64,000 bases of DNA, taken from the NCBI RefSeq assembly GCF_029813785.1, contig NZ_JARVKY010000008.1, positions 186,001 through 250,000 of the forward strand. Direction: 5' to 3'. Of this stretch, positions 7,166 through 15,625 are shown piece by piece (position 1 is the first letter of the stretch; each line of letters starts with the position of its first letter). Under the pieces are notes generated by a model. The model did not search any database. It was not told the DNA's origin and saw nothing but the letters and a program-made list of their open reading frames with translations. The position numbers were made by a program, and so were the translations under genes. Source of the stretch: Streptomyces sp. DH41 (GTDB lineage Bacteria > Actinomycetota > Actinomycetes > Streptomycetales > Streptomycetaceae).

Positions 7166-8742
7166 CAGAACACCACCGGCTGCCGGAACTCGCCCCACAC
7201 CTCGCGCAGGGCGCCCGCCATCTCGCCCACGGTGCAGTAGGCGTTGGCGCAGTCAATCAAGGGGCCCATCAGGTTGGTGTCTCCTTCGGCGGCGTGTTTC
7301 AGGGCGTCGAGGCGGGCGCGGACGTCGGCGTTGCCGCGTTCCGCCTTGACCCGCGCGAGCCGTTTGAGCTGCCGCTCCCGGCCCTCGGCGTCCAGTTCGT
7401 AGGTGGCGAGGTCGGGCGGGGGCTCCTCGGCGGTGAAGCGGTTGACGCCGACCACCGGCCGTGCGCCGGAGTCGACCTCCTGGTGCAGCCGCCACGCCTC
7501 GTCGGCGATCAGGGTCTGCAGATAGCCGTCCTCGATGCAGCGCACCATGCCGCCGTGCGCCTCCAGGTCGGCCATGATCCGTTCGATGCGCTCCTCGGTG
7601 ACGTCGGTCAGTGCCTCAACGAAGTACGAGCCGCCCAGCGGGTCGGCGACGCTCGTCACGCCCGTCTCGTGCGCCAGGATCTGCTGGGTGCGCAGGGCGA
7701 GGGTGGCCGACTCCTCGCTGGGCAGGGCGAACGGTTCGTCCCAGGCGGCGGTGAACATCGACTGGACGCCGCCGAGGACGGAGGCGAGCGCCTCGTAGGC
7801 GACGCGGACGGTGTTGTTGCGGGCCTGCGGCGCGTACAGCGAGGCGCCGCCGGCCACGCAGCCGAAGCGGAACATGCACGCCTTGTCGGTCTTCGCCCCG
7901 AACCGCTCCCGGACCAGCGTGGCCCAACGCCGCCGTCCGGCGCGGTATTTGGCGACCTCCTCGAAGAAGTCGCCGTGGGTGTAGAAGAAAAAGGAGATCT
8001 GCGGGGCGAACTGGTCGATGGTCATGCGACCGCGTTCGAGGACGGTCTCGCAGTACGTCACTCCGTCGGCGAGGGTGAACGCCATCTCCTGCACGGCGTT
8101 GGCGCCCGCGTCCCGGAAGTGCGCCCCGGCGACCGAGATGGCGTTGAAGCGGGGCACCTCGGCGGCGCAGAACTCGATGGTGTCCGCGATGAGCCGCAGG
8201 GACGGCTCGGGCGGCCAGATCCAGGTGCCGCGGGAGGCGTACTCCTTGAGCACGTCGTTCTGGATGGTGCCGGTCAGCTTCTCGCGCGGGATGCCGCGCT
8301 TCTCGGCGGCGGCGACGTAGAAGGCGAGCAGGACGGCGGCAGTGCCGTTGATGGTGAAGCTGGTGCTGATGCGGTCCAGGGGGATGGAGTCGAAAAGGAT
8401 CTCGGCGTCGGCGAGGGTGTCGAGGGCCACGCCGACGCGTCCGACCTCGTCCGTGTACTCGGGGTCGTCGGAGTCGTACCCGCACTGCGTGGGCAGGTCG
8501 AGCGCGACCGACAGTCCGGTGCCTCCCTGGTCCAGGAGGTAGCGGTAGCGGCGGTTGGACTCCTCGGCGGTGCCGAAGCCGGAGTACTGGCGCAGGGTCC
8601 AGGTGCGACCCCGGTAGCCCGTGGGGTAGTTGCCTCGGGTGAAGGGGAAGGCACCGGGGGGCGGAGGATCGGCGGGCCGGTCCTCCGGGCCGTACAGGGG
8701 CTTCAGCGGAATGCCGGAGGCGGTGCGGGCGTCGTCGGTCAT
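7165..8742 (-). CDS. Acyl-CoA mutase, large catalytic subunit (MCM/ICM family)
   Basis: 525 aa: the TIM-barrel domain only, as in mutases with a separate B12 subunit. FPFTRGNYPTGYRGRTWTLR is the CoA-channel segment and GTIQNDVLKEYASRGTW carries the central active-site residues. By-eye alignment to Propionibacterium methylmalonyl-CoA mutase maps Y89 to Y53, R207 to R171 and H244 to H208, all kept, while Y243 is Ala207. ICM enzymes have Phe and Gln at the first two positions. This points to a malonyl-CoA-type (dicarboxylic) substrate with a pocket enlarged at the Tyr243 position. It lies in one operon with a ligase, an amidohydrolase, an LLM enzyme and a CoA-transferase. Confidence 0.92.
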   Translation of the reverse strand: MTDDARTASGIPLKPLYGPEDRPADPPPPGAFPFTRGNYPTGYRGRTWTLRQYSGFGTAEESNRRYRYLLDQGGTGLSVALDLPTQCGYDSDDPEYTDEVGRVGVALDTLADAEILFDSIPLDRISTSFTINGTAAVLLAFYVAAAEKRGIPREKLTGTIQNDVLKEYASRGTWIWPPEPSLRLIADTIEFCAAEVPRFNAISVAGAHFRDAGANAVQEMAFTLADGVTYCETVLERGRMTIDQFAPQISFFFYTHGDFFEEVAKYRAGRRRWATLVRERFGAKTDKACMFRFGCVAGGASLYAPQARNNTVRVAYEALASVLGGVQSMFTAAWDEPFALPSEESATLALRTQQILAHETGVTSVADPLGGSYFVEALTDVTEERIERIMADLEAHGGMVRCIEDGYLQTLIADEAWRLHQEVDSGARPVVGVNRFTAEEPPPDLATYELDAEGRERQLKRLARVKAERGNADVRARLDALKHAAEGDTNLMGPLIDCANAYCTVGEMAGALREVWGEFRQPVVF

Positions 8743-8793
8743 GACGGGGCGTCGTCCTTGTGTGAGGTGGGGCGTGCCCGGGCTTCCCCGTGG

Positions 8794-10239
8794 TCAGCGC
8801 AGTTGGTCCTTGAGCACCTTGCCGGTGGCGGTGAGCGGCAGCGAGGTGCGGAACTCGACGTGGCGTGGCACCTTGAACCCGGCCATCCGTTCCTTGGCCC
8901 ACGCGATCAGCTCGGGCTCGGTCACCTCGCCGCGCCGCACCACGAACGCCTTGCCGACCTGTCCCATGCGTGCGTCGGGCACGCCGACGACGGCGACTTG
9001 GGCGACGGCGGGGTGCTCCAGCAGGAAGCCCTCGATCTCGGCCGGGTAGGCGTTGAAGCCCCCCACGATGAACATGTCCTTCTTGCGGCCGACGATTCTG
9101 AGCCGGCCCTCCTCGTCCAGTTCCCCCAGGTCCCCGGTGTGCAGCCAGCCGTCCGCGTCGATCGCTTCGGCGGTGGCCTCCGGGTCGTCGAGATAGCCGC
9201 GCATCACGGAGTAGCCGCGGACCAGGACTTCCTTGTCCTCGGCGACGCGCACCTCGAAGCCCCGGCAGGGTTTGCCGACGGTCGTCGCGACGGCCTCGTA
9301 CGGGTCGCCCGGGCGGGAGGCGGTGACGGTACCGGCCTCGGTGAGCCCGTAGCCGGTCATGAGGTGGCTGAAGGGCAGCTCCGTGGTGATCCGGCGCACC
9401 AGTTCGACGGGAATGTCGGCGGAACCGGTGACCGCCACGCGCAGTGAGGACAGGTCCCGTCCGCCGTCCGCCTCCAGGAGGGAGTGGTAGAGGGTGGGCG
9501 GGCCGGGCAGGACGGTCACCCGTTCCTTCTCCACCAGCTCCAGCACGCGGCCGACGTCGAAGACCGCGAGGGGCAGCGCGGTCGCGCCCCGGATCAGGGA
9601 GGCGACCAGTCCCGCCTTGTAGCCGAAGATGTGGAAGAACGGGTTGACCATCAGGTAACGGTCGCCCTGGCGGAGCTGTGCGAGGTCGCACCACTCCGAG
9701 TAGAGCCGCAGGGTCTGCCCGTGGGTGCTCATCACCCCTTTGGGGCGGCCCGTCGTGCCGGAGGTGTAGACGATGTCGGCCAGGTCGTCCTCGCCGACCT
9801 CGCGTTCCAGCGGCCGGCCGGAGGCGAGGAAGCCGTCGTTCCTCAGGTCGATGACGGGCACGCCGGGCGGGCCGGTGAACGTCCGGTCCAGGAAGCCGTT
9901 CTGGACCAGCAGCGCCTTGGCACCGCTGCGTACGACGATGTCGTGCGCCTCGTCCTCGAGGAACCGTGTGTTCACCGGCACGAGTACCCCGCCGGCGGTC
10001 AGCAGCCCGAAGGCGGCGACGATCCACTCCGCCGAGTTGGGTGCCCACAGGGCGACCCGGTCCCCCGGGCCGACGCCCGCCGAGGCGAACGCCCCCGCGG
10101 TGCGCCGGACCCGGTCGGCCAGCTCCGTGAAGGTCAGGCGCTGTTCGCCGTCGACCACGGCTTCGGCGTCCCCGAAGCGGTCGGCCGCGCTCCGTACCAG
10201 CTCGGGGATGCTGCGCCACCGCGCCGTCGTCGGTGTCAT
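8794..10239 (-). CDS. FadD3-like AMP-forming acyl-CoA ligase
   Basis: 481 aa from ATG 10239, which overlaps the amidohydrolase stop (ATGA). Motifs: TSGTTGRPKG (about 159-168), NPFFHIFGYKAG, VLPGPPTLYHSLL, TGYGLTEAG, GWLHTGDLG, GGFNAYPAEIEGF and catalytic Lys in TATGKVLK. The FGYKAG and LPGPPT blocks are those of FadD3, which activates the propionate side chain of steroid ring remnants; that is recollection, not a search. A clear paralogue is at 45732. It is 51 bp upstream of the mutase, so it probably makes the CoA ester entering that branch. Confidence 0.92.
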   Translation of the reverse strand: MTPTTARWRSIPELVRSAADRFGDAEAVVDGEQRLTFTELADRVRRTAGAFASAGVGPGDRVALWAPNSAEWIVAAFGLLTAGGVLVPVNTRFLEDEAHDIVVRSGAKALLVQNGFLDRTFTGPPGVPVIDLRNDGFLASGRPLEREVGEDDLADIVYTSGTTGRPKGVMSTHGQTLRLYSEWCDLAQLRQGDRYLMVNPFFHIFGYKAGLVASLIRGATALPLAVFDVGRVLELVEKERVTVLPGPPTLYHSLLEADGGRDLSSLRVAVTGSADIPVELVRRITTELPFSHLMTGYGLTEAGTVTASRPGDPYEAVATTVGKPCRGFEVRVAEDKEVLVRGYSVMRGYLDDPEATAEAIDADGWLHTGDLGELDEEGRLRIVGRKKDMFIVGGFNAYPAEIEGFLLEHPAVAQVAVVGVPDARMGQVGKAFVVRRGEVTEPELIAWAKERMAGFKVPRHVEFRTSLPLTATGKVLKDQLR

Positions 10240-11414
10240 GCGTCGATCAGCCGGGCCAGGTTGCCGCCCATCACCTTGGCCTTGTCCTCCTCGCTGAGCT
10301 TGGTGAGGTGGTCGACATAGGTGACGGGGTCGGCGAGGCCCTCCGGGTGGGGGTAGTCGGAGCCGAACAGGACGCGCTCGATGCCGATGAGTCCGCCGAG
10401 CTGGGCCATGTCCTCCTCCCAGAAGGGGCTGATGTGGATGTTGCGCCGGAAGACCTGGACCGGGTCCTCCTGGAACTCGTGCGGCATCTTCTTGTGCACG
10501 TCGGCGAGCCGGTTGAGTACCGGCTCCACCCACGAGGCACCGTTCTCAATCACCGCGATCTTCAGCTCGGGGAAGCGGGAGAGCGCCCCGTGGCAGATCA
10601 GGGAGGTGACCGCGTCCTCGATGGGCCGCCACTCGTTGACCTGGCGGAAGGCGTTGGGCTTGAACGGCAGGAACTCACGCCGCTGGCCCTCCCAGTCGTT
10701 GGCGTAGTTCGCGTAACCGGAGTCGGAGGAGTGCAGGGCGACCAGGACGCCGGTCTCGACGACCCGCTTCCAGAAGGGGTCGAACTCCGGCAGGGCGAAG
10801 GACCGTGTGCCGCCGTAGCCGGGAACGGGGGCGGGCCGGACCAGGATGGCCCGGGCGCCCCGCTCCACCACCCAGTTCAGCTCCTCGATGGCCTTCTCGA
10901 CGACCGGGAGGGTGATGACGGGAACGGTGAAGATGCGGTCCTTGTAGGTGAAGCCCCACGTCTCGTGCAGCCACTGGTTGAGGGAGTGGATGACCGCGTG
11001 GATGAGCTCCGGGTCGTCCTTCATCCGTTCCTCGATGAGGCTCGCCAGCGTCGGGAACATCAGGCTGCGGTCCACACCGAGCTGGTCCATCAGCTCCAGG
11101 CGCGGTCCCGGTTCGCGGAACGCGGGGACGGAGCGCATCGGCTCGCCGAAGATCTCCCGGCGGGTCTTGCCGTCGGGGTTGCCGACCTTGAAGTACTCCT
11201 CCATGGCACCGGGGCGGGCCACGACGTCGAAGGTCGGGTTGGGGATGTACTCGCTGATCTGCCCGCGTATCGCGATCTTGGTGCGGCCGCGGACGTTCAC
11301 GTACTGGATGGCCCCGTCGTACTCCTTCGGAAGGTACTTGGTCAGTGCCTCCTGGGTCTCGTAGAGGTGGTTGTCCGCGTCGAAGAGCGGATACGTGAGC
11401 TCGCGAGACGGCAT
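10236..11414 (-). CDS. Amidohydrolase-2 family metal hydrolase/decarboxylase
   Basis: 392 aa from ATG 11414, preceded by AAGGAG at 7 nt; an upstream in-frame ATG at 11453 would lie beyond the operator. The N-terminal metal motif is LFDADNHLYET, the DxDNHYYE-type variant common in actinobacterial steroid/lipid clusters. Later blocks are CHGALSRFPELKIAVIENG and GSDYPHPEG with the conserved Asp. Family members hydrolyse or decarboxylate cyclic acids in the cytoplasm. It is first in an operon with ligase, mutase, LLM and CoA-transferase genes, and the palindrome at 11437-11451 lies just upstream. Exact reaction unknown. Confidence 0.87.
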   Translation of the reverse strand: MPSRELTYPLFDADNHLYETQEALTKYLPKEYDGAIQYVNVRGRTKIAIRGQISEYIPNPTFDVVARPGAMEEYFKVGNPDGKTRREIFGEPMRSVPAFREPGPRLELMDQLGVDRSLMFPTLASLIEERMKDDPELIHAVIHSLNQWLHETWGFTYKDRIFTVPVITLPVVEKAIEELNWVVERGARAILVRPAPVPGYGGTRSFALPEFDPFWKRVVETGVLVALHSSDSGYANYANDWEGQRREFLPFKPNAFRQVNEWRPIEDAVTSLICHGALSRFPELKIAVIENGASWVEPVLNRLADVHKKMPHEFQEDPVQVFRRNIHISPFWEEDMAQLGGLIGIERVLFGSDYPHPEGLADPVTYVDHLTKLSEEDKAKVMGGNLARLIDA

Positions 11415-11436
11415 GAGATTCTCCTTCACTGATTGC

Positions 11437-11451
11437 GAGAATCGTATTCTC
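11437..11451. promoter_or_regulatory. Operator GAGAAT-N3-ATTCTC, site B
   Basis: GAGAATCGTATTCTC, a perfect 6-3-6 palindrome 23 bp upstream of the amidohydrolase ATG. On the minus strand it contains TACGAT, a plausible -10 element, so binding would occlude the promoter. It overlaps the stop codon of the upstream ligase. Confidence 0.8.
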
Positions 11452-13012
11452 ATCCAGCGGGAGTGGCAATGCGGTTGCGAAGGACGAACTTCTTCACCTT
11501 GCCGCTGGGCGTGCGCGGGAAGTCGTCCACGTCATGGATCTGCTCGGGCCACTTCTGCCGTGCCAGGCCGGCCCGTTCGAGGTGCAGCCGCAGTTCGGCC
11601 AGGCCGGGGGCCTGCCACCCTGACCGCATACGCAGTACGGCGGCGGCGCGTTCCCCGAGGCGCGGATCGGGCACGCCGACCACGGCGGCTTCCGACACCC
11701 CGGGCAGGCCGAGCAGTATCTCCTCGACCTCGAGGGCGCTGATGTTCTCCCCGCCCCGGATGATGATGTCCGCCTTGCGGTCGGTGACGGAGAGCCAGCC
11801 GTCCTCGTCGAGGGAACCGATGTCACCGGTGCGGTACCAGCCCTCCGCGTCGAACGCCGCACGGGTCAGCCCGGGATCGGTGTAACCGAGACACAGGTCG
11901 GGACCGCGGGTGAGGATCTCACCGTCCGCGGCCAGGCGCAGTTCGACACCGGGCAACGCCACGCCGTCGGTGTGCAGACGTTTGCCGGCCGGGCCGTCGT
12001 ACGGGGTGCAGGTGACGGACGGGTGCTCGGTCGAGCCGTACGCGCGGAACACCGTGATCCCGAGGTTCTCCAGCCGGGTCGTCACCGCCGAGGGTACGGC
12101 CGCGCCGCCGAGGCCCGCGTACTTGAGCCCGGCGATGTGCGCCGGCGTGCAGTCGGGGTGGTCGACGAGGCTCGTCATGTAGTACGCCGCCCCTCCCCCG
12201 ACGGCCAGCCCCTCGCCGCGGATCAGAGCGAGCGCCTGGCCGGGGTTCCAGGTGTCGCCCAGGTTGACGGGGGTGCCGTCGAGAACGGGGATGAGAAAGG
12301 CGTTCACCATGCCGATGAAGTGGCCGACCGGAGCGACGGTGAACTGCCGGCCCCGGTCGGGCGGGTAGGAGGCGGCCAGCTGCCGCGTCTCGTAACCGAG
12401 GGTCTGATGACTGTGGATGACGCCCTTGGGATCGCGGGTGGTGCCGGAGGTGAAGGCGATCAGCGCGGGCGCGCCCGCGTCCACCGGGACCACGCCGGGC
12501 ATCGGCTCCTCGGCCAGCAGCTCGTCGAAGTCGTGGCCCACCACGCCGACGACCGGGACCGACGCGCACAGGTCCGGGCGGAACCGCTGCCTACCGAAGC
12601 ACTCGGCCGCGAAGAACGCCTTCGGGCGGGTGACCTCGAGTATGTACGCGACTTCCTTCGGCCCGTAGAAGTGCACGACGGGGACCACCACGGCACCGAG
12701 CAGGGCCGAGGCCCAGAAGACGGCGGCGGCCTCCATCCAGTTGGGCAGCTGCATGACCACCACGTCACCCGGCCCGACTCCGCGTTCCCACAGTCCCGCG
12801 GCCAGACGGCGGGCGACCAGCTCCACGTCGGCGAACGTCCCGGCCCACGGCCGGACGTCCGAGTGCACGCGGAACTCCACACCCCCCGACCTGGCCAGGC
12901 CGCTCGCCAGCAGGTCCCCGAGGGTCTCACGGGTCCACCAGCCCGACTCCTCGTAGCGGGCGGCCAGTTCGGCCGGGACGGTCCGCAGCGCGGCGGGAGA
13001 AAACGTCGACAT
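11450..13012 (-). CDS. AMP-forming acyl-CoA ligase (FadD / cyclohexanecarboxylate-CoA ligase type)
   Basis: 520 aa from ATG 13012 (MSTFSPAALRTVPAELAARY), with GAGAGAGGTG as ribosome-binding site; a longer frame to 13159 crosses the operator and is rejected. Motifs: IAFTSGTTRDPKGVIHSH, AYGSTEHPSVT, GWYRTGDIGSLDEDG, GGENISALEVEE and catalytic Lys in RTPSGKVKK. The sequence differs clearly from the two FadD3-like ligases, so it probably activates a different intermediate. It is transcribed from its own operator-bearing divergent promoter and its stop lies in the next operator. Confidence 0.91.
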   Translation of the reverse strand: MSTFSPAALRTVPAELAARYEESGWWTRETLGDLLASGLARSGGVEFRVHSDVRPWAGTFADVELVARRLAAGLWERGVGPGDVVVMQLPNWMEAAAVFWASALLGAVVVPVVHFYGPKEVAYILEVTRPKAFFAAECFGRQRFRPDLCASVPVVGVVGHDFDELLAEEPMPGVVPVDAGAPALIAFTSGTTRDPKGVIHSHQTLGYETRQLAASYPPDRGRQFTVAPVGHFIGMVNAFLIPVLDGTPVNLGDTWNPGQALALIRGEGLAVGGGAAYYMTSLVDHPDCTPAHIAGLKYAGLGGAAVPSAVTTRLENLGITVFRAYGSTEHPSVTCTPYDGPAGKRLHTDGVALPGVELRLAADGEILTRGPDLCLGYTDPGLTRAAFDAEGWYRTGDIGSLDEDGWLSVTDRKADIIIRGGENISALEVEEILLGLPGVSEAAVVGVPDPRLGERAAAVLRMRSGWQAPGLAELRLHLERAGLARQKWPEQIHDVDDFPRTPSGKVKKFVLRNRIATPAG

Positions 13013-13047
13013 GTCTCGGGCACCTCTCTCACGCGTGATGGGCGTAT

Positions 13048-13062
13048 GAGAATTGCACTCTC
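13048..13062. promoter_or_regulatory. Operator GAGAAT-N3-ATTCTC, site C
   Basis: GAGAATTGCACTCTC, one mismatch from the palindromic consensus. It lies between the divergent ligase (-, start 13012) and reductase (+, start 13089), so it can control both. Confidence 0.72.
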
Positions 13063-13088
13063 CCACGGCGAGAAGGTAAGTTCCATAC

Positions 13089-14102
13089 ATGGCACGCGAC
13101 CACGGCTTCCACCCGGCGAGGATCACCCGGGTCATCGAAGAGGCGCCGGACGTCCGCACCTTCGTCCTCGACGTCTCCTTCCCCTACCGCGCCGGGCAGT
13201 TCCTCACGTTCCGGGCCTGCGGGGCTCTGCGCAGCTACTCGATGTCGAGCTCTCCCGACACCGACGGCGAGGTGTGCGTGACCGTCAAGCGCGTGCCCGG
13301 CGGCCTCGTCTCGCAGTGGATGCACCGGGAACTCCGGGCAGGTGACACGCTGCACGTGTCCCGGCCCGCCGGCTCCTTCTGTCTGCGCGAGGGAAGGGGC
13401 GGGCGTCCGCTCGTCGCCTTCGCGGGCGGCAGCGGGATCACACCCGTGTTCTCGCTCGTCAAGAGCGCCCTGGCCACCACGACCCGGCCGATCCGTCTGC
13501 TGACGGCGCATCAGAACCACCGGTCCGCGATCTTCGCCACCGCCCTGGACACACTCGTCGTCCGGCATACCGGGCGCTTCGACGTACGGCATCACCTCGA
13601 CGACCGGCACGGCCTGGTCACCGAGGACGAGATCCGCGCCGTGGTGGGGGACGAGCCGCGGGACACCGACTTCTACGTGTGCGGGCCGGCACCCTTCATG
13701 GATCTGGTGGAGCGGACGCTGTCCGGCGCGGGGGTGCACCCCGAGCGCATCGTCGTCGAGCGTTTCACGCCGGTGGCGGAGCCCGCCGTGACGGAGCCGA
13801 CGGCGACCGACGAGCCGGTCACCGACGTCGGCACCGTCACGGTCGTTGCGCGCGGGCAGCGTCGTACGGTCCCGCAGCGGTCGGGCGAGACCCTGCTGCA
13901 GACCGCCCGCCGGGCGGGCTTCTCCCCGCCGTTCTCCTGTGAGTCCGGGGACTGCGCCACCTGCATGGCACAGCTGACGACGGGAGAGGCCAAGATGCGC
14001 GTGAACAACGCCCTCGACGCCGACGAGGTGGCCGAGGGCTGGGTGCTCACCTGCCAGGCCGAGCCGACCTCCCCCGAGGTGACCGTGGTGTACGAGGACT
14101 GA
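13089..14102 (+). CDS. Ferredoxin-NAD(P)H reductase with C-terminal 2Fe-2S domain (KshB/PaaE type)
   Basis: 337 aa with three domains in order. The FAD domain has AGQFLTFRA and RSYSMSSSP (about 36-55). The NAD domain has FAGGSGITPVFSLV and YVCGPAPFMDLVE. The plant-type 2Fe-2S domain at the end has CESGDCATCMAQL plus a fourth Cys in WVLTCQAEP. Such proteins pass electrons from NAD(P)H to Rieske oxygenases (KshA, PaaABC type) or P450s. No oxygenase component of the Rieske type is in the window, so the partner may be the P450/ferredoxin at 25813-27403 or lie elsewhere. First gene of a three-gene operon. Confidence 0.93.
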   Translation: MARDHGFHPARITRVIEEAPDVRTFVLDVSFPYRAGQFLTFRACGALRSYSMSSSPDTDGEVCVTVKRVPGGLVSQWMHRELRAGDTLHVSRPAGSFCLREGRGGRPLVAFAGGSGITPVFSLVKSALATTTRPIRLLTAHQNHRSAIFATALDTLVVRHTGRFDVRHHLDDRHGLVTEDEIRAVVGDEPRDTDFYVCGPAPFMDLVERTLSGAGVHPERIVVERFTPVAEPAVTEPTATDEPVTDVGTVTVVARGQRRTVPQRSGETLLQTARRAGFSPPFSCESGDCATCMAQLTTGEAKMRVNNALDADEVAEGWVLTCQAEPTSPEVTVVYED

Positions 14103-14133
14103 TCCGTTCCGCCCGACGACCGGAAGGCCGCAC

Positions 14134-14853
14134 ATGGTTGAGCTGGAGCTTCAGGACGGCCTGGCCGTCGTCACGATCGACCGTCCGCACGCCCGCAACG
14201 CGCTCGACCTCGACACCATGGGCGAACTGGAGAAGGCGCTGGACGCGGCCGAGGGGGCGTCGGCACTCGCGGTGACGGGGGCAGGCGACCGGGCCTTCGT
14301 GTCCGGCGGGGACCTCAAGGAGCTGTCCCGGCTGCGCACGGAGTCGGAGGCGTCGGGGATGGCGCTGCGGATGCGGGCGTTGTGCGACCGGATCGCCGCC
14401 TTCCCCGGCCCGGTCCTGGCCGCGCTCAACGGGCACGCTCTGGGCGGTGGGGCGGAGGTCGCGGTCGCCGCGGACATCCGGGTGGCGGCGGACGACACCC
14501 GTATCGGCTTCAACCAGACCCGGCTGGCGATCGTTCCCGCCTGGGGCGGGGCCGAGCGTCTGGCCCGGCTGGTGGGCCCGGGGCGCGCCCTGCTGCTGGC
14601 GGGTACCGGCCGGGTGCTGGACGCCACGGAGGCGGAACGCCTGGGCCTGGTCGATCTGGTGCTGCCGCGCGCGGAGTTCGACCTGGGTTGGCGCGAGATG
14701 GCGCGTTCTCTCGCGACGCGTCAGGCCCGCGAGATCAAGAGTCTGACCACACGCACCCGCTCGCCGCAGGCGGCCGCAGCGGCCTTCGCCCGGCTGTGGG
14801 TGTCGCAGGAACACTGGCAAGCGGCGGAGAAGGTGATGTCCCGTGGCAAGTGA
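14134..14853 (+). CDS. Enoyl-CoA hydratase/isomerase-fold protein (possible decarboxylase type)
   Basis: 239 aa, slightly short. The crotonase signature is seen in RNALDLDTMGELE, the oxyanion loop VSGGDLKELS, and GHALGGGAEVAVAADIR. The active-site segment reads FNQTRLAIVPAWGGAERLARL, so the Glu of classical hydratases (PE just before the GxxPG loop) is replaced by Asn-Gln. A Trp-Gly-Gly pattern of this kind is found in ethylmalonyl-CoA decarboxylase-like members, which may matter because the mutase branch could produce malonyl-type thioesters. It overlaps the next gene by 11 bp. Reaction uncertain. Confidence 0.85.
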   Translation: MVELELQDGLAVVTIDRPHARNALDLDTMGELEKALDAAEGASALAVTGAGDRAFVSGGDLKELSRLRTESEASGMALRMRALCDRIAAFPGPVLAALNGHALGGGAEVAVAADIRVAADDTRIGFNQTRLAIVPAWGGAERLARLVGPGRALLLAGTGRVLDATEAERLGLVDLVLPRAEFDLGWREMARSLATRQAREIKSLTTRTRSPQAAAAAFARLWVSQEHWQAAEKVMSRGK

Positions 14854-15577
14854 AGTCCGCGTGGAGGAGGGTCAGTTCGGCCCCGAGACCCGGCCGGAGG
14901 GCACTGCCGCCGGCCAGACCGTGCTGTACGTCCACGGTGATCCCCGGTTGGCGGGCACCCCGCAGGACGCCCTGCCCACCGCCCGGGAGCTGACACGGCT
15001 CACCGGCCAGGCGGTCGTGTGCGCACGCTATCGCCCGCACTTCCCGCAGGCTTTGGAGGACGTCTACGCCGCCTGGGAGTACTGCCACGACCGCGGACCG
15101 GTGGCGGTGGCCGGCAAGCGGCTCGGCGGGGCTCTGGCCGCGGGTCTGCTGCTCCGGCTGCGGGACGCGGGCGCACCGCTGCCCACCTGCGCGGTGCTGA
15201 CGTCGCCGGTGCTGGACTTCACCCTCGACGCGCCGAGCCTGTTCCTCAACGCGGTCGCCGACCGCACGGTGGACGCCGAGGCGCTTCCCGTGCGGGCAGC
15301 CGCCTACGCGGGGCCCACGCCGCGCGACCACCCCCTGCTCAGCCCGCTCCACGGCAACCTGCATGGTCTGCCGCCCGTGCAGCTCCACGCGGCGGGCACC
15401 GAGGTGCTGCTGGACGACACCCTGTCGTTCGCCACCCGGGCCGCCCACTCCGGTGTCGCCGTGGACCTGCGTGTCTACGAGGACCTGTCGGCACAAGGGC
15501 TGCGACAACTCGGTGCCATGGCGGGGTTCCTCAACGCGTGGCACCGGTCGGCGTCGCTCAGTTCCTCGGACGTCTGA
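14843..15577 (+). CDS. Alpha/beta-hydrolase-fold protein, apparently catalytically dead
   Basis: 244 aa from GTG 14843, overlapping the hydratase. The fold is that of the hormone-sensitive-lipase branch: VLYVHGDPRLAG, VVCARYRPHFPQALEDVYAAWEY and a C-terminal LHAAGTEVLLDD. The nucleophile elbow, normally GDSAGG, reads GKRLGG, so the catalytic Ser and preceding Asp are replaced. The region where the catalytic His is expected reads YEDLSAQGLRQ. The Asp in EVLLDD remains. The frame is fully open, so this is a conserved-looking pseudoenzyme rather than a decayed gene. It may be a structural or binding partner of the hydratase. Confidence 0.78.
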   Translation: MASEVRVEEGQFGPETRPEGTAAGQTVLYVHGDPRLAGTPQDALPTARELTRLTGQAVVCARYRPHFPQALEDVYAAWEYCHDRGPVAVAGKRLGGALAAGLLLRLRDAGAPLPTCAVLTSPVLDFTLDAPSLFLNAVADRTVDAEALPVRAAAYAGPTPRDHPLLSPLHGNLHGLPPVQLHAAGTEVLLDDTLSFATRAAHSGVAVDLRVYEDLSAQGLRQLGAMAGFLNAWHRSASLSSSDV

Positions 15578-15594
15578 GGCGGCGGCGAGAACGG

Positions 15595-15622
15595 CCGGCG
15601 GGGGCCCGCTCGCCCCCGCCGG
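15595..15622. terminator. Bidirectional hairpin terminator
   Basis: Perfect 11-bp stem CCGGCGGGGGC / GCCCCCGCCGG with a 6-nt loop, placed between the convergent hydrolase (+) and GMC oxidoreductase (-) stops. Confidence 0.7.
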
Positions 15623-15625
15623 TCC

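Noticed and set aside
7294..9447. 717-residue open frame on the plus strand opposite the mutase and ligase
   Set aside because: High-GC antisense shadow: its composition is Gly/Val/Asp/Glu-rich without any domain, while the minus strand encodes clear mutase and ligase motifs.
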